Of a stretch of 64,000 nucleotides of DNA, positions 10,770 to 21,500 are shown in pieces. The position numbers were made by a program, and so were the translations under genes. Location: assembly GCA_963576475.1 (NCBI GenBank), contig OY754969.1:29487388-29551387 (forward strand), given 5' to 3'. Numbering within the stretch: position 1 is the first letter of the stretch; each line of letters begins with the position of its first letter. The DNA comes from Molanna angustata (lineage: Eukaryota; Arthropoda; Insecta; Trichoptera; Molannidae). The notes beneath the pieces were generated by a model, which saw only the letters and a program-made list of their open reading frames with translations, was not told where the DNA came from and did no database searches.

Positions 10770-11420
10770 AGACACGCAATTTTTAAAATCTCAGTTAGAT
10801 GACAGCTGTATATATTTTTTAAGAAAATTGAATTATCTAATTGGGGTTTTTAATCGTTTTTCAATATTATTATTTTTTGGAAATATAAGCAGGTACAAAA
10901 ATAAAAAAAAACAGGCTTAGATGGTATGGCCACATTTTGAGACGACCGACGGACAATATGATAAATAAAGCCTTGGACATCGATACTCCAGCGAGAAGAC
11001 CAGGCAGACCACCAGCCAAATGGCTGTCGAGCATCAAGAAGCATCTGCGAGAGAGGGAGCTGAATCCTGAACTGGCACAGGACAGGCGAGTTTAGCGAAA
11101 TAGAATAAAGAGAGCCGACCCGAAATAAATGGGACAAAGGCGAGGGCGAAGAAGAAGAAGAAGACATAAGTTTTAGATAAAAAATAATATAATAAAACAA
11201 ATTAAGAACCACTGGAATATTTTTTTAAAAAATAGTTAGAAATAATGTATTTTTCTAAAATAATACACATTTTCAATATTCTAGCATTGATATTTTTTTA
11301 GATAATATGTAGAATAAAAAAATAAACATTCAAATGTTGATAACCCCTGACTAAATCTAAAATTCGAAATTCTGAGTACAATATTATTGTAGGCCTTCAA
11401 TTTTATACCTATACTTCCTG
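10770..11420 (+). mobile_element. F1 element split by an RTE-like insertion
   Basis: F1 words flank the insertion. GAATTATCTAATTGGGG and GGAAATATAAGCAG lie at 10820-10890, and GATAACCCCTGACT with TTCTGAGTAC at 11339-11380. Between them (10905-11166) is a LINE 3' end, so the RT fragment landed in F1. Confidence 0.65.
10905..11166 (+). pseudogene. RTE-like RT C-terminal fragment
   Basis: It encodes RLRWYGHILRRPTDN, ALDIDTPARRPGRPPAKW and RELNPELAQDRR, then a stop and a (GAA)n tail near 11150. The W.GH.....GRP..KW pattern is the typical C-terminus of RTE-like reverse transcriptases. It is 5' truncated. A cousin in the opposite orientation is at 14575-14748. Confidence 0.75.
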
Positions 11421-11436
11421 TACATGAACTCCAAAT

Positions 11437-11507
11437 GATAATTATATCCATGATATGGGTAAACATGAGGGTTTTGATTTCACCGTTTGACCAGACTTGC
11501 CCTCCTG
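11437..11507. mobile_element. F4 MITE, right half
   Basis: GATAATTATATCCATGATA followed by AGGGTTTTGATTTCACCG and GACTTGCC matches the right half of the F4 copy at 9683-9832. The left half is absent. Confidence 0.65.
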
Positions 11508-11556
11508 ATTTGCTTTGCTAGCATTGTTCGAGCGATTTTCATATTATTTTCTTTCA

Positions 11557-11724
11557 GGGGATCAAGTCAAACACTGGAATTAAAACCAAACGAACAGTGG
11601 ATATAATTATCTTATTGAGTTCTACAATATTTCAAGATTTTATAGAACTCCATAGGATAATCATATCCATGATATGGGTTATCATGATGGTTTTAATTCC
11701 ATCGCTTGATGGGACTTGCCCCCC
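11557..11724. mobile_element. F4 MITE, second full copy
   Basis: GGGGATCAAGTC..GGAATTAAAACCA at the left is inverted at the right as TGGTTTTAATTCC..GGGACTTGCCCC, around the conserved centre ATATCCATGATATGGGT. About 168 bp, diverged from the copy at 9683. Confidence 0.7.
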
Positions 11725-11977
11725 AGAATTTAATTTTGACCTATATAATTAAAAAATATGTAAGTTGAAATAAAAATTCAACTGTCAGTGAACTTTCAAA
11801 TCTTAATGAATTTTATAATATATGGATTAATTTTTAACTTACACACTTATATCCAAATATTTTATAACTCTTTTAATTTTATTGTCTTTCAGAAATGGGT
11901 TTGTAGGTATTTTTTAAATATACGAAAATCTCGATAACAATTAGTGAAGTAAAATATTCGCTGCTTTCATTTAATTT

Positions 11978-12654
11978 ACTAGTTGCATGTAACACATGAG
12001 ATCCAACAGTCGATAGCGATAGTATGTACCAATAAATCCAAATTATTGAATATTTTAAGATATTTTGTTTTCTATACAACACATGTAGGTATGTATGTCA
12101 AGATAGATTAGTATGGAGGTCAGTCCTTTTTTCCTACCCAGAATATGAAAACAGCATGATGGAGATTAAGTATCAAACTATTAAGTCTTCTTAAATATTG
12201 TGTATAGGCGACTGCCATACAAATTGTATGAAGCGATGTCGTCACTAAATTCAATTTTTATAAAAATTGTTAAAAAAACAGATGTAGGTACTACCTACAA
12301 TGTTAATATTTTTTATAGAGGGAGGTTTCGGCTTTTTTCGATATTTTTAAAACTTTTGAGAATCTCTGGAATTTTTTTGAAAAAACTAAATTGATATTTT
12401 GTATTTGTCAATGTTCATACCAATTTTTAGCGTTCTAGCTTTTATGGTTTCTTAGATATATGGAAAAATAAAGTAAAAATTCAAAAATTGATAACCCCTG
12501 ACTGAAACAAAAATTCACAATTCTGAGTATAAAAGTTTTGAAGGCCTATAAATATTTATATATTCTGAAATTTTGGGCTCTGTAAATTGAGCGAATCCGA
12601 AGTTATAAGGACACACACACACACACACACCCTCTCTCTCACACACACACACTC

Positions 12655-12730
<76 letters not shown>

Positions 12731-12958
12731 ACACACACACACACAGACACACACACTGACACACGAAATGTTCTACTCCGAATTCTGAGTAAATCCGTAT
12801 ATGGAACATATATGCTGCGAAGCCTCTAAGTTGGTGTTTTTTGACTTCAAAGTTGTAAAAACCGTAAAAAATATAGACCCTGCATACAATTCGCGTAGGT
12901 ATCCTGGCTCGATATGTTAAGAGATCAAAGTTCTTTTGAACAAACCGACAGTTGGATT
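11978..12958 (+). mobile_element. F1 element, near-complete copy with expanded (AC)n
   Basis: It starts ACTAGTTGCATGTAACACATG then ATCCAACAGTCGATAG and ends CCGACAGTTGGATT. The terminal 14-mer ATCCAACTGTCGAT and its inverse mark both ends of the family. Body words (GATAACCCCTGACTGAAAC, TTCTACTCCGAATTCTGAG) match the copy at 62022. The short CA stretch of other copies is expanded to about 155 bp here (12610-12764). No transposase is encoded. Confidence 0.85.
12610..12764. repeat. (AC)n microsatellite inside F1
   Basis: Mostly AC/CA dinucleotides with interruptions (CTCT, ACTC, GACA). At the same position the F1 copy at 62022 has only a 25-base CA-rich stretch and the copy at 17295 only a 40-base GT-rich one, so the array grew from a seed carried by the element. 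Confidence 0.92.
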
Positions 12959-13017
12959 AATAATTTTTAATCGGAATTCAAATAATTAAAGCATGCGAAG
13001 CTGCTATATTTATCCAG

Positions 13018-13170
13018 CTAGTAAAATATATTTATAGCATATATGCTGCAAGCCTCTAAGTTGTGTTTTTTGACGTCAAAGTTGGAAAAACCATGCAAAA
13101 ATCCATTACTACATACAATTGTCTCAACGCACTAAGGTTAACACTGTCGATTTTTAAGAGAAATAATAAA
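13018..13170 (+). mobile_element. F1 3'-end fragment
   Basis: ATATATGCTGCAAGCCTCTAAG and GTCAAAGTTGGAAAAACC followed by ACTAAGGTTAACACTGTCGA matches the last 150 bases of F1. It lies just beyond the near-complete copy, so this is a second insertion or a partial duplication. Confidence 0.6.
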
Positions 13171-14187
13171 TCATTTTCATTATATTCAGTAATTTCAATA
13201 AATCTTGTTTTATTCGTTTTGTTAAATTTTAAAGGAAAATAATATTAGTTTATTAGTTTAATGTATAAAATATTTCAACGCTTTTTTCCTTATGCAAAAT
13301 TGAGATTGTCATTTGGCATAACTCCTTAAATTATTTCATCACAATAAGGTTCTTATCCGCCCAAGTTTACCAAAAACCAAGCGAAGCCGCTTTTATTTGT
13401 ATCTTGACTGAATTTAAGTAGATATCTCTTTATAATGACGTTTCCAGAACGAATAGTCTTATGATCGATGATCTTTAAACGCTCTGAATGACACTGTATT
13501 CAAGAACTTTTTCAAAAAATGTACCATCAAGAAGATATCGTTCATTGAGATCGTCTGCATAACAGAGTACCAATTATTCAAAGGAATTGGACAGAGTCAG
13601 TAAGGTGGTTTTTTGATCGGATCTCCAGTGTAAATGGGACATTACAATTCGCCATTTTTGAGCCAAATTCTTTGCATGTGAAACAGATAATGCAAACAAA
13701 AAAAATACTTAAACAATGTCGTTCATCTTATGTATATAAAAGTCTCGTGTCACGATGTTCGTACACGTTAATCTCTGAAACAGCCCAACTGATTCCAATG
13801 ATATTATTTTTTTTAATTTGTATGGCTGGTTCCGGGTTGAAAGATAGGATTGTTTTGGACCCAATATGTAGCGTCGTTATCGACGTAATATGATTTTTTT
13901 TTTAATTTTTCATCCAAAAATACATATAAACACAAATTTTGAATTCCCTACACGCCTCCAAGATTTTTTTTATTGGAAAAAAGGATCGTAATATATTTTT
14001 AAATGGCGGTGTGAACAAATCCATTGACATCTGCATTACGAATCTAGAGAATATACCAAACTCAAATGCAAGATTTTTTTTATATAATACATAAAATGAG
14101 GTCTATATGAAATGCGGTCTTCATAGAAGGCGGTCTGTAGCAGAACAACGTTTGCTCGGGCCCACTAGCACTTATGCACAATACCCG
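13171..14187. other. Intergenic; one unclassified repeat scrap
   Basis: At 13733-13870 the segment TATAAAAGTCTCGTGTCACGATG..CTGAAACAGCCCAACTGATTCC has the look of a widespread insect interspersed repeat that I cannot classify. I see nothing else. Confidence 0.4.
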
Positions 14188-14400
14188 GTATTCAGTAACT
14201 ATTGTAACCAAAGACCTTATATACTAAAGTATTATTATAAGGTCTTTGATTGTAACTAATAAAGGAACTTACTAAATTTGTAGATTTTAGATTTATGGTC
14301 TTATTTCAGCGTTATACAATATAAACTTGGACTAATTGGAATAGGAACATACCTATATTCGCCGAAACGTTCTTAAAAAGTTACTGAATTAGACGTATTT
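14188..14400 (+). mobile_element. Foldback family F5, single arm, with a nested 40-bp element
   Basis: GTATTCAGTAACTATTG..TTATTTCAGCGTTAT..ACTTGGACTAA..GCCGAAACGTTCTT..AAAGTTACTGAATTAGACG is the same as one arm of the F5 foldback at 18150-18538. A 40-bp palindromic insertion interrupts it at 14209-14248. Confidence 0.75.
14209..14248. mobile_element. 40-bp miniature element with 13-bp inverted ends and an 8-bp target duplication
   Basis: The arms CAAAGACCTTATA (14209-14221) and TATAAGGTCTTTG (14236-14248) are perfect inverses around a 14-base loop. ATTGTAAC flanks it on both sides (14201-14208, 14249-14256). The F5 copy at 18165 has the same surrounding sequence with a single ATTGGAAC and no insert, which acts as an empty site. 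An 8-bp duplication is typical of hAT transposons. Confidence 0.85.
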
Positions 14401-14469
14401 TGAATAATAATTTCATAATAACCATGCTCTAGTACAGAGAAACAATAATTGTATGTGAAATAATTTTTA

Positions 14470-14545
14470 AAATATTTTTCCTCTACTGGGAATCGAACCC
14501 AGGACACCGGCACAGAAGCCAAATGACTCCGTCCGGGAGTAGTGT
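14470..14545 (-). repeat. tRNA-like SINE head remnant
   Basis: CTGGGAATCGAACCCAGG is an inverted T-arm/box B, followed by a degenerate remainder of a tRNA-like sequence. A similar remnant is at 25265-25345. It is not a functional tRNA, since no anticodon arm is evident. Confidence 0.5.
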
Positions 14546-14574
14546 TTTTATTTAAATATTTTAACTAATTTCTT

Positions 14575-14748
14575 CTTAGCCTCTGTCTCATTTACTGGAG
14601 GTCGGCTCTCCTAGTCCTCAACCTCCAAGTCCTATCCTCCGAACGAAGTCTCGCCTCCTCAAGAACTCTGGTTATTGTGGACATCCAAGTAGACAATGGT
14701 CTACCTGGTCTCCTGGACCCCACCTTTATCTCCATCGTTCTTTATATC
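14575..14748 (-). pseudogene. RTE-like RT C-terminal fragment
   Basis: The minus strand reads MEIKVGSRRPGRPLSTW, LEEARLRSEDRTWRLRTRR, then a stop and AAG-rich tail. It is the same family as 10905-11166 (RRPGRP..W, TRRAD). 5' truncated. Confidence 0.7.
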
Positions 14749-14754
14749 ATATAG

Positions 14755-15160
14755 ATGGGTCGGTGGCAGAGCGGTCAGCGCGCTGGGCTAGTAATCCAGT
14801 GATCGCGAGTTCGAATCCTGCCTCGACCGATTTCGTTCACCTATAGCTCAAGCATTTATTTGCTTATTTTAGGGAACGTAGGAAGATGTATATGTACTTG
14901 TTTAACAAGGACATATTACAAGGGGTGCAAAGTTAGTTCGCCTCCTCGTGGTGCACCCTGGTTAACACTAAATGAACTAACACATCGGTCGCCAGACAAT
15001 AACTACATCAATCTCCTGGCGTACATCACATCACAATTTTCTCTGACAAACAATTATATTGTGCAATTTATATTTTGTGTTAAATGAACAGATTAATGTG
15101 ATGTACTTTTATAAGACTATACGATAAATAAATAAATAACAAGGACATATTCATTTTTTT
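14755..15160 (+). mobile_element. tRNA-derived SINE, family B, with an internal insertion
   Basis: The tRNA-like head (GGTGGCAGAGCGGTCAGCG, box B GAGTTCGAATCC) is followed by TCGACCGATTTCGTTCAC and GGAAGATGTATATGTACTTG. A 220-bp piece (14918-15137) interrupts it, flanked by a 14-bp duplication. The uninterrupted copy is at 41193. Confidence 0.85.
14918..15137 (+). mobile_element. 220-bp retroposon insertion with 14-bp target duplication
   Basis: The segment starts ACAAGGGGTGCAAAG and ends in TAAATAAATAAAT. AACAAGGACATATT occurs exactly before (14904-14917) and after (15138-15151). At 41334-41350 the other SINE B copy has this 14-mer once and continues directly, giving the empty site. The tail and long duplication indicate target-primed reverse transcription of a 5'-truncated LINE or a SINE. 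Confidence 0.85.
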
Positions 15161-15175
15161 ATGTTATAAAAAAAA

Positions 15176-15215
15176 AATATTATCCCGTGGCAGTCTCATA
15201 TTATATCCATACCAT
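15176..15215 (+). repeat. 40-bp direct repeat, left copy
   Basis: ATTATCCCGTGGCAGTC then TCATATTATATCCATACCAT. The same sequence occurs at 15956-15996. The two copies bracket exon 1 of gene copy 2 at a distance of about 780 bp. Confidence 0.8.
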
Positions 15216-15480
15216 CTCAGTATGTTCTCTGTTATTTTTATGATGTTTGGCGCGACTTTTTAAATTTAACTATTTCTAATTTTTATTTTACCACAACTGC
15301 CCCATTCCGCTACTAAGCGTCTAGAAAACTAAATAAGATAAACTAAATTAATAATGTTAATTATAGTATATAAATATATCCAAAACTAATCAAACAATTT
15401 AGTTAGGAAATCCTATCAATGTCGCACACGTCATATAATAAAATTGTCTGTCTCAATATTAATTATACTTTTACAACATA

Positions 15481-15544
15481 ATGTCCGGTGATAATGTTAT
15501 ACGGAGAAAACCAACTGCATCGGATACTCGGAGACATATGAATA
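15481..15544 (+). CDS. Copy 2, exon 1 (start codon, 64 nt)
   Basis: It encodes MSGDNVIRRKPTASDTRRHM plus N and one base of a split codon; donor A/gtaagaa. It is polar and basic, with no signal peptide. It is linked to the next exon across 14.6 kb only by phase and by resemblance to copy 3 exon 1 (MSGDSEVRRTP), so a transcript is needed to prove it. Confidence 0.72.
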
Positions 15545-18500
15545 GTAAGAAATATTATTGTTACATATAACTATGTGCAAATAAACGATGTACGATAAAG
15601 ATAAACCCCTTTTCTATTATATTCTATTCTTTTCATACTTTCATTCATACCATCACGGCATATCCCACAATGTGGGGTAGCCAGCGAAAGGTATGCGGGT
15701 GTGCATTGCCTTATAAAAGGGAGAACAACACATCTATGTATACCCACACACCAGTCTCGTTTCACCAAAAAGGCACAACATTCAGAATGGGTGGTGAAGC
15801 TCATTGCTGAACTATGTGAGATGTTATTGTTGCCTGTTGTATTTTCGATTACCCGGCTCTTACGGGACACTCGTAAACAATGATTTAAAAGAATGGAAGC
15901 ACTATTCTAAGCCGGTGCCTCACAGCTTTTCTTTTACTTATATTCTTTTACTTTAAAATATTATCCCGTGGCAGTCTCATATTATATCCATACCATATAT
16001 TCTTTTACTTTAAAGTAAAAGAATAGAAAAGGGGTTAATAGAATCATGAGGTATAAAGTAATTTATTGTTTTGATGCATTTTGTATTGATGCGTTTTTTT
16101 TTGTTTTAATGTTTTTTTTTAATGCTATTTGTATTTATGCTTTTTTATTTGATGCTTTTTTATGTTATTTGTATTTATGTTTATTGTATTCATGCTTTTT
16201 TTGTTTTGATGTTTTTTTTGTTTTGATGCTATTGGTTTTGATGCTTTTTGTATTGATCCTTTTTTTGTTTTGATGCTATTTGTATTGATGCTTTTTTGTT
16301 TTGATGCTATTTGCATTGATGCTTTTTGTATAGATGTTTTTTTTTTGTTTTGGTGCTTTCGGTTTTGATGTTTTATTTTTGTGTACCTAAAATTATAATA
16401 TTGTTGATTTTATATATTTTGTATGTCTTTATGTTTTTATGTAATTGAATAGCTCTATATGTACTCACTTTCTCAGTACAAGAATTTTATGCTTTATGGG
16501 AAACAGAAAAAAAACAGTGTTCAAATTCAAATAATTGTTTTATTGAATAAATAAATAAAAATTAATAATAATAAGCATAATAAAAATATAGATCGGCCGT
16601 CAAGTGTTTAGTGGGATTGATCAAAAATTTAATGTATACAGTTTCGTCTACAATCATCATCAGCAATGGCGCTACAGCCCGGTGTGTGCCTTGGCCTCCT
16701 CAAAAAACTGCCTCCATTCCGCCCTGTCGACAGCAAGTCTCCTCCAATTTGTCTGTCCAATCGCTCTTATATCTCCCTCGATGTCGTCCAGCCATCTCAT
16801 CCTAGGTCTCCCTCTGCCTCTTCTTCCTTCAGGACATGTGTCCAATACTTTCACATAAATTAAATAAACTGTCTCTTTCATTGAATTAGGATTATTAAGA
16901 AATCGTGTACAACAATGATTCTCATCCCTGTCATGTATTTAATGATTTGTAAAAAAATAAGTGAATTCATGTCTCTCCACTATTCTATAGTATGTAATGA
17001 AGAGTAAATATATTTGTAGCTAACTATTATGATGTATCTTAATATTTTTTTATTCAATATCTTGGTTTAAATTCAAACGTAAAAAAATTACCTACCTACA
17101 ACAACACCATTAAATAAAAATTCAAACAGAGGTCTTAGTAAAAATGCATTTTTTTACATTCGGATTCTCACGTAAGTTTTTTAAGTATAAAATTCAGGAC
17201 AAAAACTTATTTATAGGTACTTATTATTTTATTTATCTCGTATAAGTAAATCGGTAGTATAAAATAAAAAAAAAATCCATTTAGGTAGGTACTTAATCCA
17301 ACTGTCGATTCGTTCAAGAAAATTTCATCATCTTCGTGAATCGACAGTATTAAGCCAAGACGCGTGTACGAAGGAACATTTTATATGAAGGAACATTTTG
17401 TATGGTGTAGTGGACTTTTGGCATGCCAAAAACACCAACTAAGAGGCTTCGTAGCATTTATGTTTTAAGCATAATGGATGAATTTAGAATCTGAATTAGA
17501 ACATTTTGTATGTTTTTTGTGTGTCTGTGTGTGTGTGTGTCTGTGTGTGTGTCCGTCTCCTCCTTAACTTCTGATCCGCTCAATGTACAGAGCATAAAAT
17601 TTCAGAATATATAGAAAGTTATAGGCCTACAAAACTTTTATATTCAGAATTTTGAATATATTTTTCAGTCAGGGATTATCAACTTTTGAAATTTTACTTT
17701 ATTTTTTCATATATCTATTACTAAAAGCTAGAACGCTGAAAATTGGTATGAATATAAAAAAATACAAAATCTCAATTTTTTTTACTAAGAAAAACATTTT
17801 GTTATGATAAATTTATTTAAGTTTTACAAATTAATTTAATTTTCTATAAAAAATATGAACATTGTAGTTGTACATCTCAAACTTTTTTAACAATTTTTAT
17901 AAAAATTGAATTTAGTGACGACATCGTTTCATACAATATGTAAGGCAGTTTTATGTAAAAAAAAAAACACTACGCAATATCTCACTCAATAGTTTGAAAC
18001 TTACTTAATATACAAACATACATTATGCTGTTTTCTTATTCTGGGTAGGAAAAACAGACTGACCTCCATTCTATCGTATCCTGACATACATACCTACATG
18101 TTTTATATAGAAAACAAAATATCTAAAAATATTTATTAATTTGTGTTAGTACCCCGTATTCAGTAACTATTGGAACTAAATTAGGAACGTTCTAAAATTA
18201 TAGATTTAAGATTTACAGTCTTATTTCAGCGTTATAAAATATGAACTTGGACTAAATGGAATAGAAATATACCTATTTTGGCCGAAACGTTCTTGAAAAG
18301 TTACTGAATTATACGTATTATGAATAATTATGAATTTTTCATCATTTTCATAACTATTCAAAATACGTCTAATTCAGTAACTTTTTATGAATGTTCCGGC
18401 AATTATAGGTACCTTCCTATTCCATTTAGTCCAAGTTGATATTTTATAACCCTGAAATAAGACCGTAAATCTAAAATCTACAATTTTAGTATGTTTAATA

Positions 18501-21500
18501 TGTACAATTTTAGTATTTTTTATTTAGTATGTTAAATAGTAGTGTTTATAGTTTGGCGGTATTCTTCAATTATACATACCATCGCCATCGACAGTTGGAT
18601 TTCATGTGTTACATGCAACTAGTATTTAATCGAAACACACCGTCTTACTTATAAACGTAAACTATATATAGTACCTGGTAATAGACCGTGATTAACAAAA
18701 ACGTTTACTTATAAACCGTGACTATCTTTATTACGCCTTAATTTCGGACAAGTCGGGAGGTTAAGTTAGGACAGGTCTGGAGGTTGTTTAACGCTTGACT
18801 AACGCGTCATACCAAATATTTCAAAATAGCGGATCTTTCACATATGTTCCGACGCGAGATTTAACAGAAAAATTTAATACTTATAACGATTTTCCTTGTA
18901 ATTCTACATCGCAATCGTATTTAATTTGACTCAACACGGCACGACGCGGTGTTCGTTTTCATTTTTCGATGTCAGTTATCCAAAAATGACATGTAAGTAC
19001 CTATATATCTATTATTGGACATCTGTGAAGCCAATGTGGTCATATGAAAAAAAAAATAAGGGTGTTCGTCAACAATTCGGTGAACTATTTAGTCATATCT
19101 TAGTATACGTTTATAAGTAAGATCTTTTAATAATAATCTTAACTATTTGTGTCGTGCTTATCTAGCATTATTTTTTTTAGCATTGGTGTCAATAATTGTA
19201 AATGATTGTAGTTCTACCAATAATTTTAGTATATTTCATTATAATATAAAAGTTTAAACAGGAATGTGTACATTAAAGTTTCTCCCTTTTAATACTTTGA
19301 AGAGTTTGAGACTCGCTCATATTCATTTGATAGTTTGCGATTTGAATTTGAATTCTTAAAATACTACAAGGAAATTAACGATTGAAAAATAAATTATACA
19401 TTTTTTGTGTTGGTAGCAATTATTCCTATAATGAAGGAAAAAAAACATGAATATTTTTTTATTATCTCTCAATAGAGCCTTTTTTCCTCCATATTTTTTG
19501 TGCGAAGCGCTCAGATTGTAATCATAATATTGATTTCATACAAAAGTATTTTGTATACGATTCGCGCTTGGCCGATATGTTGTCGGCCTTCGTGGCTCAG
19601 TTGGCTGGGTATCTGACTGCTGATCCAAAGGTCCCGGGTTCGATTCCCGGTGGAGGCACAGTTTTTAATTGTGTTTTCAGTCTGGATCTGTGAGACGATT
19701 AATATTGTAAGTCTCCAGAATGTGGCAACTTGTTATTGGGTGCGTGTTAAATAAATATTTGACATAGTACCTGTTAGTTACCCGAGAAGAAATATTAAAT
19801 ATTAATATTAAATATTAAGCTGACCTAAGTTCTATAATGTTTGATTTTTTTTTTAGTTTGAGATATACTTATATATAATTATGATTGGTTGGGGTGGCGC
19901 TGCTAAAATTAATATGGATCCTCTTCAAGCTTTAATTAAGGTTATAATAAAAAAACCATTTACATATCCAACAGTTCAATTATTTAATGATTTTCCAGTT
20001 TTCAACATTCCACAGTTATATATCAAAATTATTTCTATACATTTTCATAAAGATAAAACAATTCACATTACACCGCAACACAATTACGAGACGACACGCA
20101 GGAATTTTCTCATGACTCCAAAGACAAACACGACATTCGGACAAAGACATTACTATTATTTAGCTCCAAAAATTTTTAATAAGATAAAAAGTGAAATAAC
20201 GGACATACAGTTGATGAATAATTTGAAACACAAGAAAACAATAGAAACATGGATTAGAAACAAGGGCATTATATACTGCGGAAACATGATCAAGCTACAA
20301 TAGTTTATATTTTATTTTTATAATAGGTATATTTTATAACAAGTTTTAGTTAAATACAAGTTTAATATTTTCTGTCAGATATAACGCAAAAAAAAAAAAA
20401 ATCTGCCACCTCGGTACAGGCTCAGCCTAGTAAGGTGGTATATACCAAATAATCCTATAAAAAAATGTTTCATATAACTTATTTAAATTGTACTTTTTTG
20501 TAATATTTTTATTGTTTGTAACTATATTGTTATATTTTGTTTGGTTTCAATAATAAAAAAAAATACTATTTTGATATGAATGATAGATCGATTTTTTGGT
20601 AAAACAGAAGCAGAAATATTAGCACGAAGTCAAGAATTAATCACAACAACAAAATGTAATAGGCCTTAATACTTGATGTTACTATTGTATTGTACTATGT
20701 CTTAACGCTGTTTTTTGTCTAAATTTAACCTAAATAAATAAATACATCGTAAACTTTATAGGTAAAAATTGCAGATATTAACATTTTTTCAATATAATTT
20801 GTACTGTGAAATATGCACATACTGTAACTGATATATCTATGAATAATGACTTTTTCCACTGTCAATTTTGACAATAATATTTTCATTGTTCTCTAATTTG
20901 TTTAATACATTTAAGGTAATCAATTGATAGGTAATAAATCAATTGATGATATCATTTATTAATAAGGTTGTTCATTATTTAAACTTTATAATTAATCACT
21001 CGATTTAGTATTGATGGTATAATTTTTGGTGCGAGACACTGGCTTAGAATAATGCTTTCACAATTTTCTATGATTATTGTTTTTGAGTGTCTCCTAAGAA
21101 GCGGGTAATCGAAAACACAAAAGGCAATATATAACATCTCACATAGTACAGTAATGAAGTTCACCTCCCATTCTTAATGTAGTGCCCTTTTAGGTGAAAT
21201 GAAACTGGTGTGTACAGATAATATTTGTACGTTGATAGTGAGCGGGAATATTCGTAAAATATGCAATAATTTATATCAACTTGTCAATATCAAACCATAT
21301 TTTATAACCAAAATCATAGATTGAAATATTTTATTGCCTTACATAATGCGATTGTAGTGCCTTCTTTGACGTATGCCAGTGAAACATGGACGTAGCAAAA
21401 GATGCATAAAAGTAGAATTAATACTGTAGAAATGAGATCACCAAGAAGAGTATGTAGGTAATAGAACGATGAATGATAGAATAAAAATAAGGACATACGG

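Noticed and set aside
12587..12829. Open frames of alternating Thr-His or Cys-Val (also at 52627-52943)
   Set aside because: They are translations of (AC)n and (GT)n microsatellites on either strand.
19582..19655. tRNA-like sequences at 790-869, 19582, 59279 (family A) and 14755, 41193 (family B) as functional tRNA genes
   Set aside because: Box A and box B words are present, but the anticodon arms pair poorly in family A. All copies continue into a conserved non-tRNA body and an AT-rich tail, so they are SINE heads.
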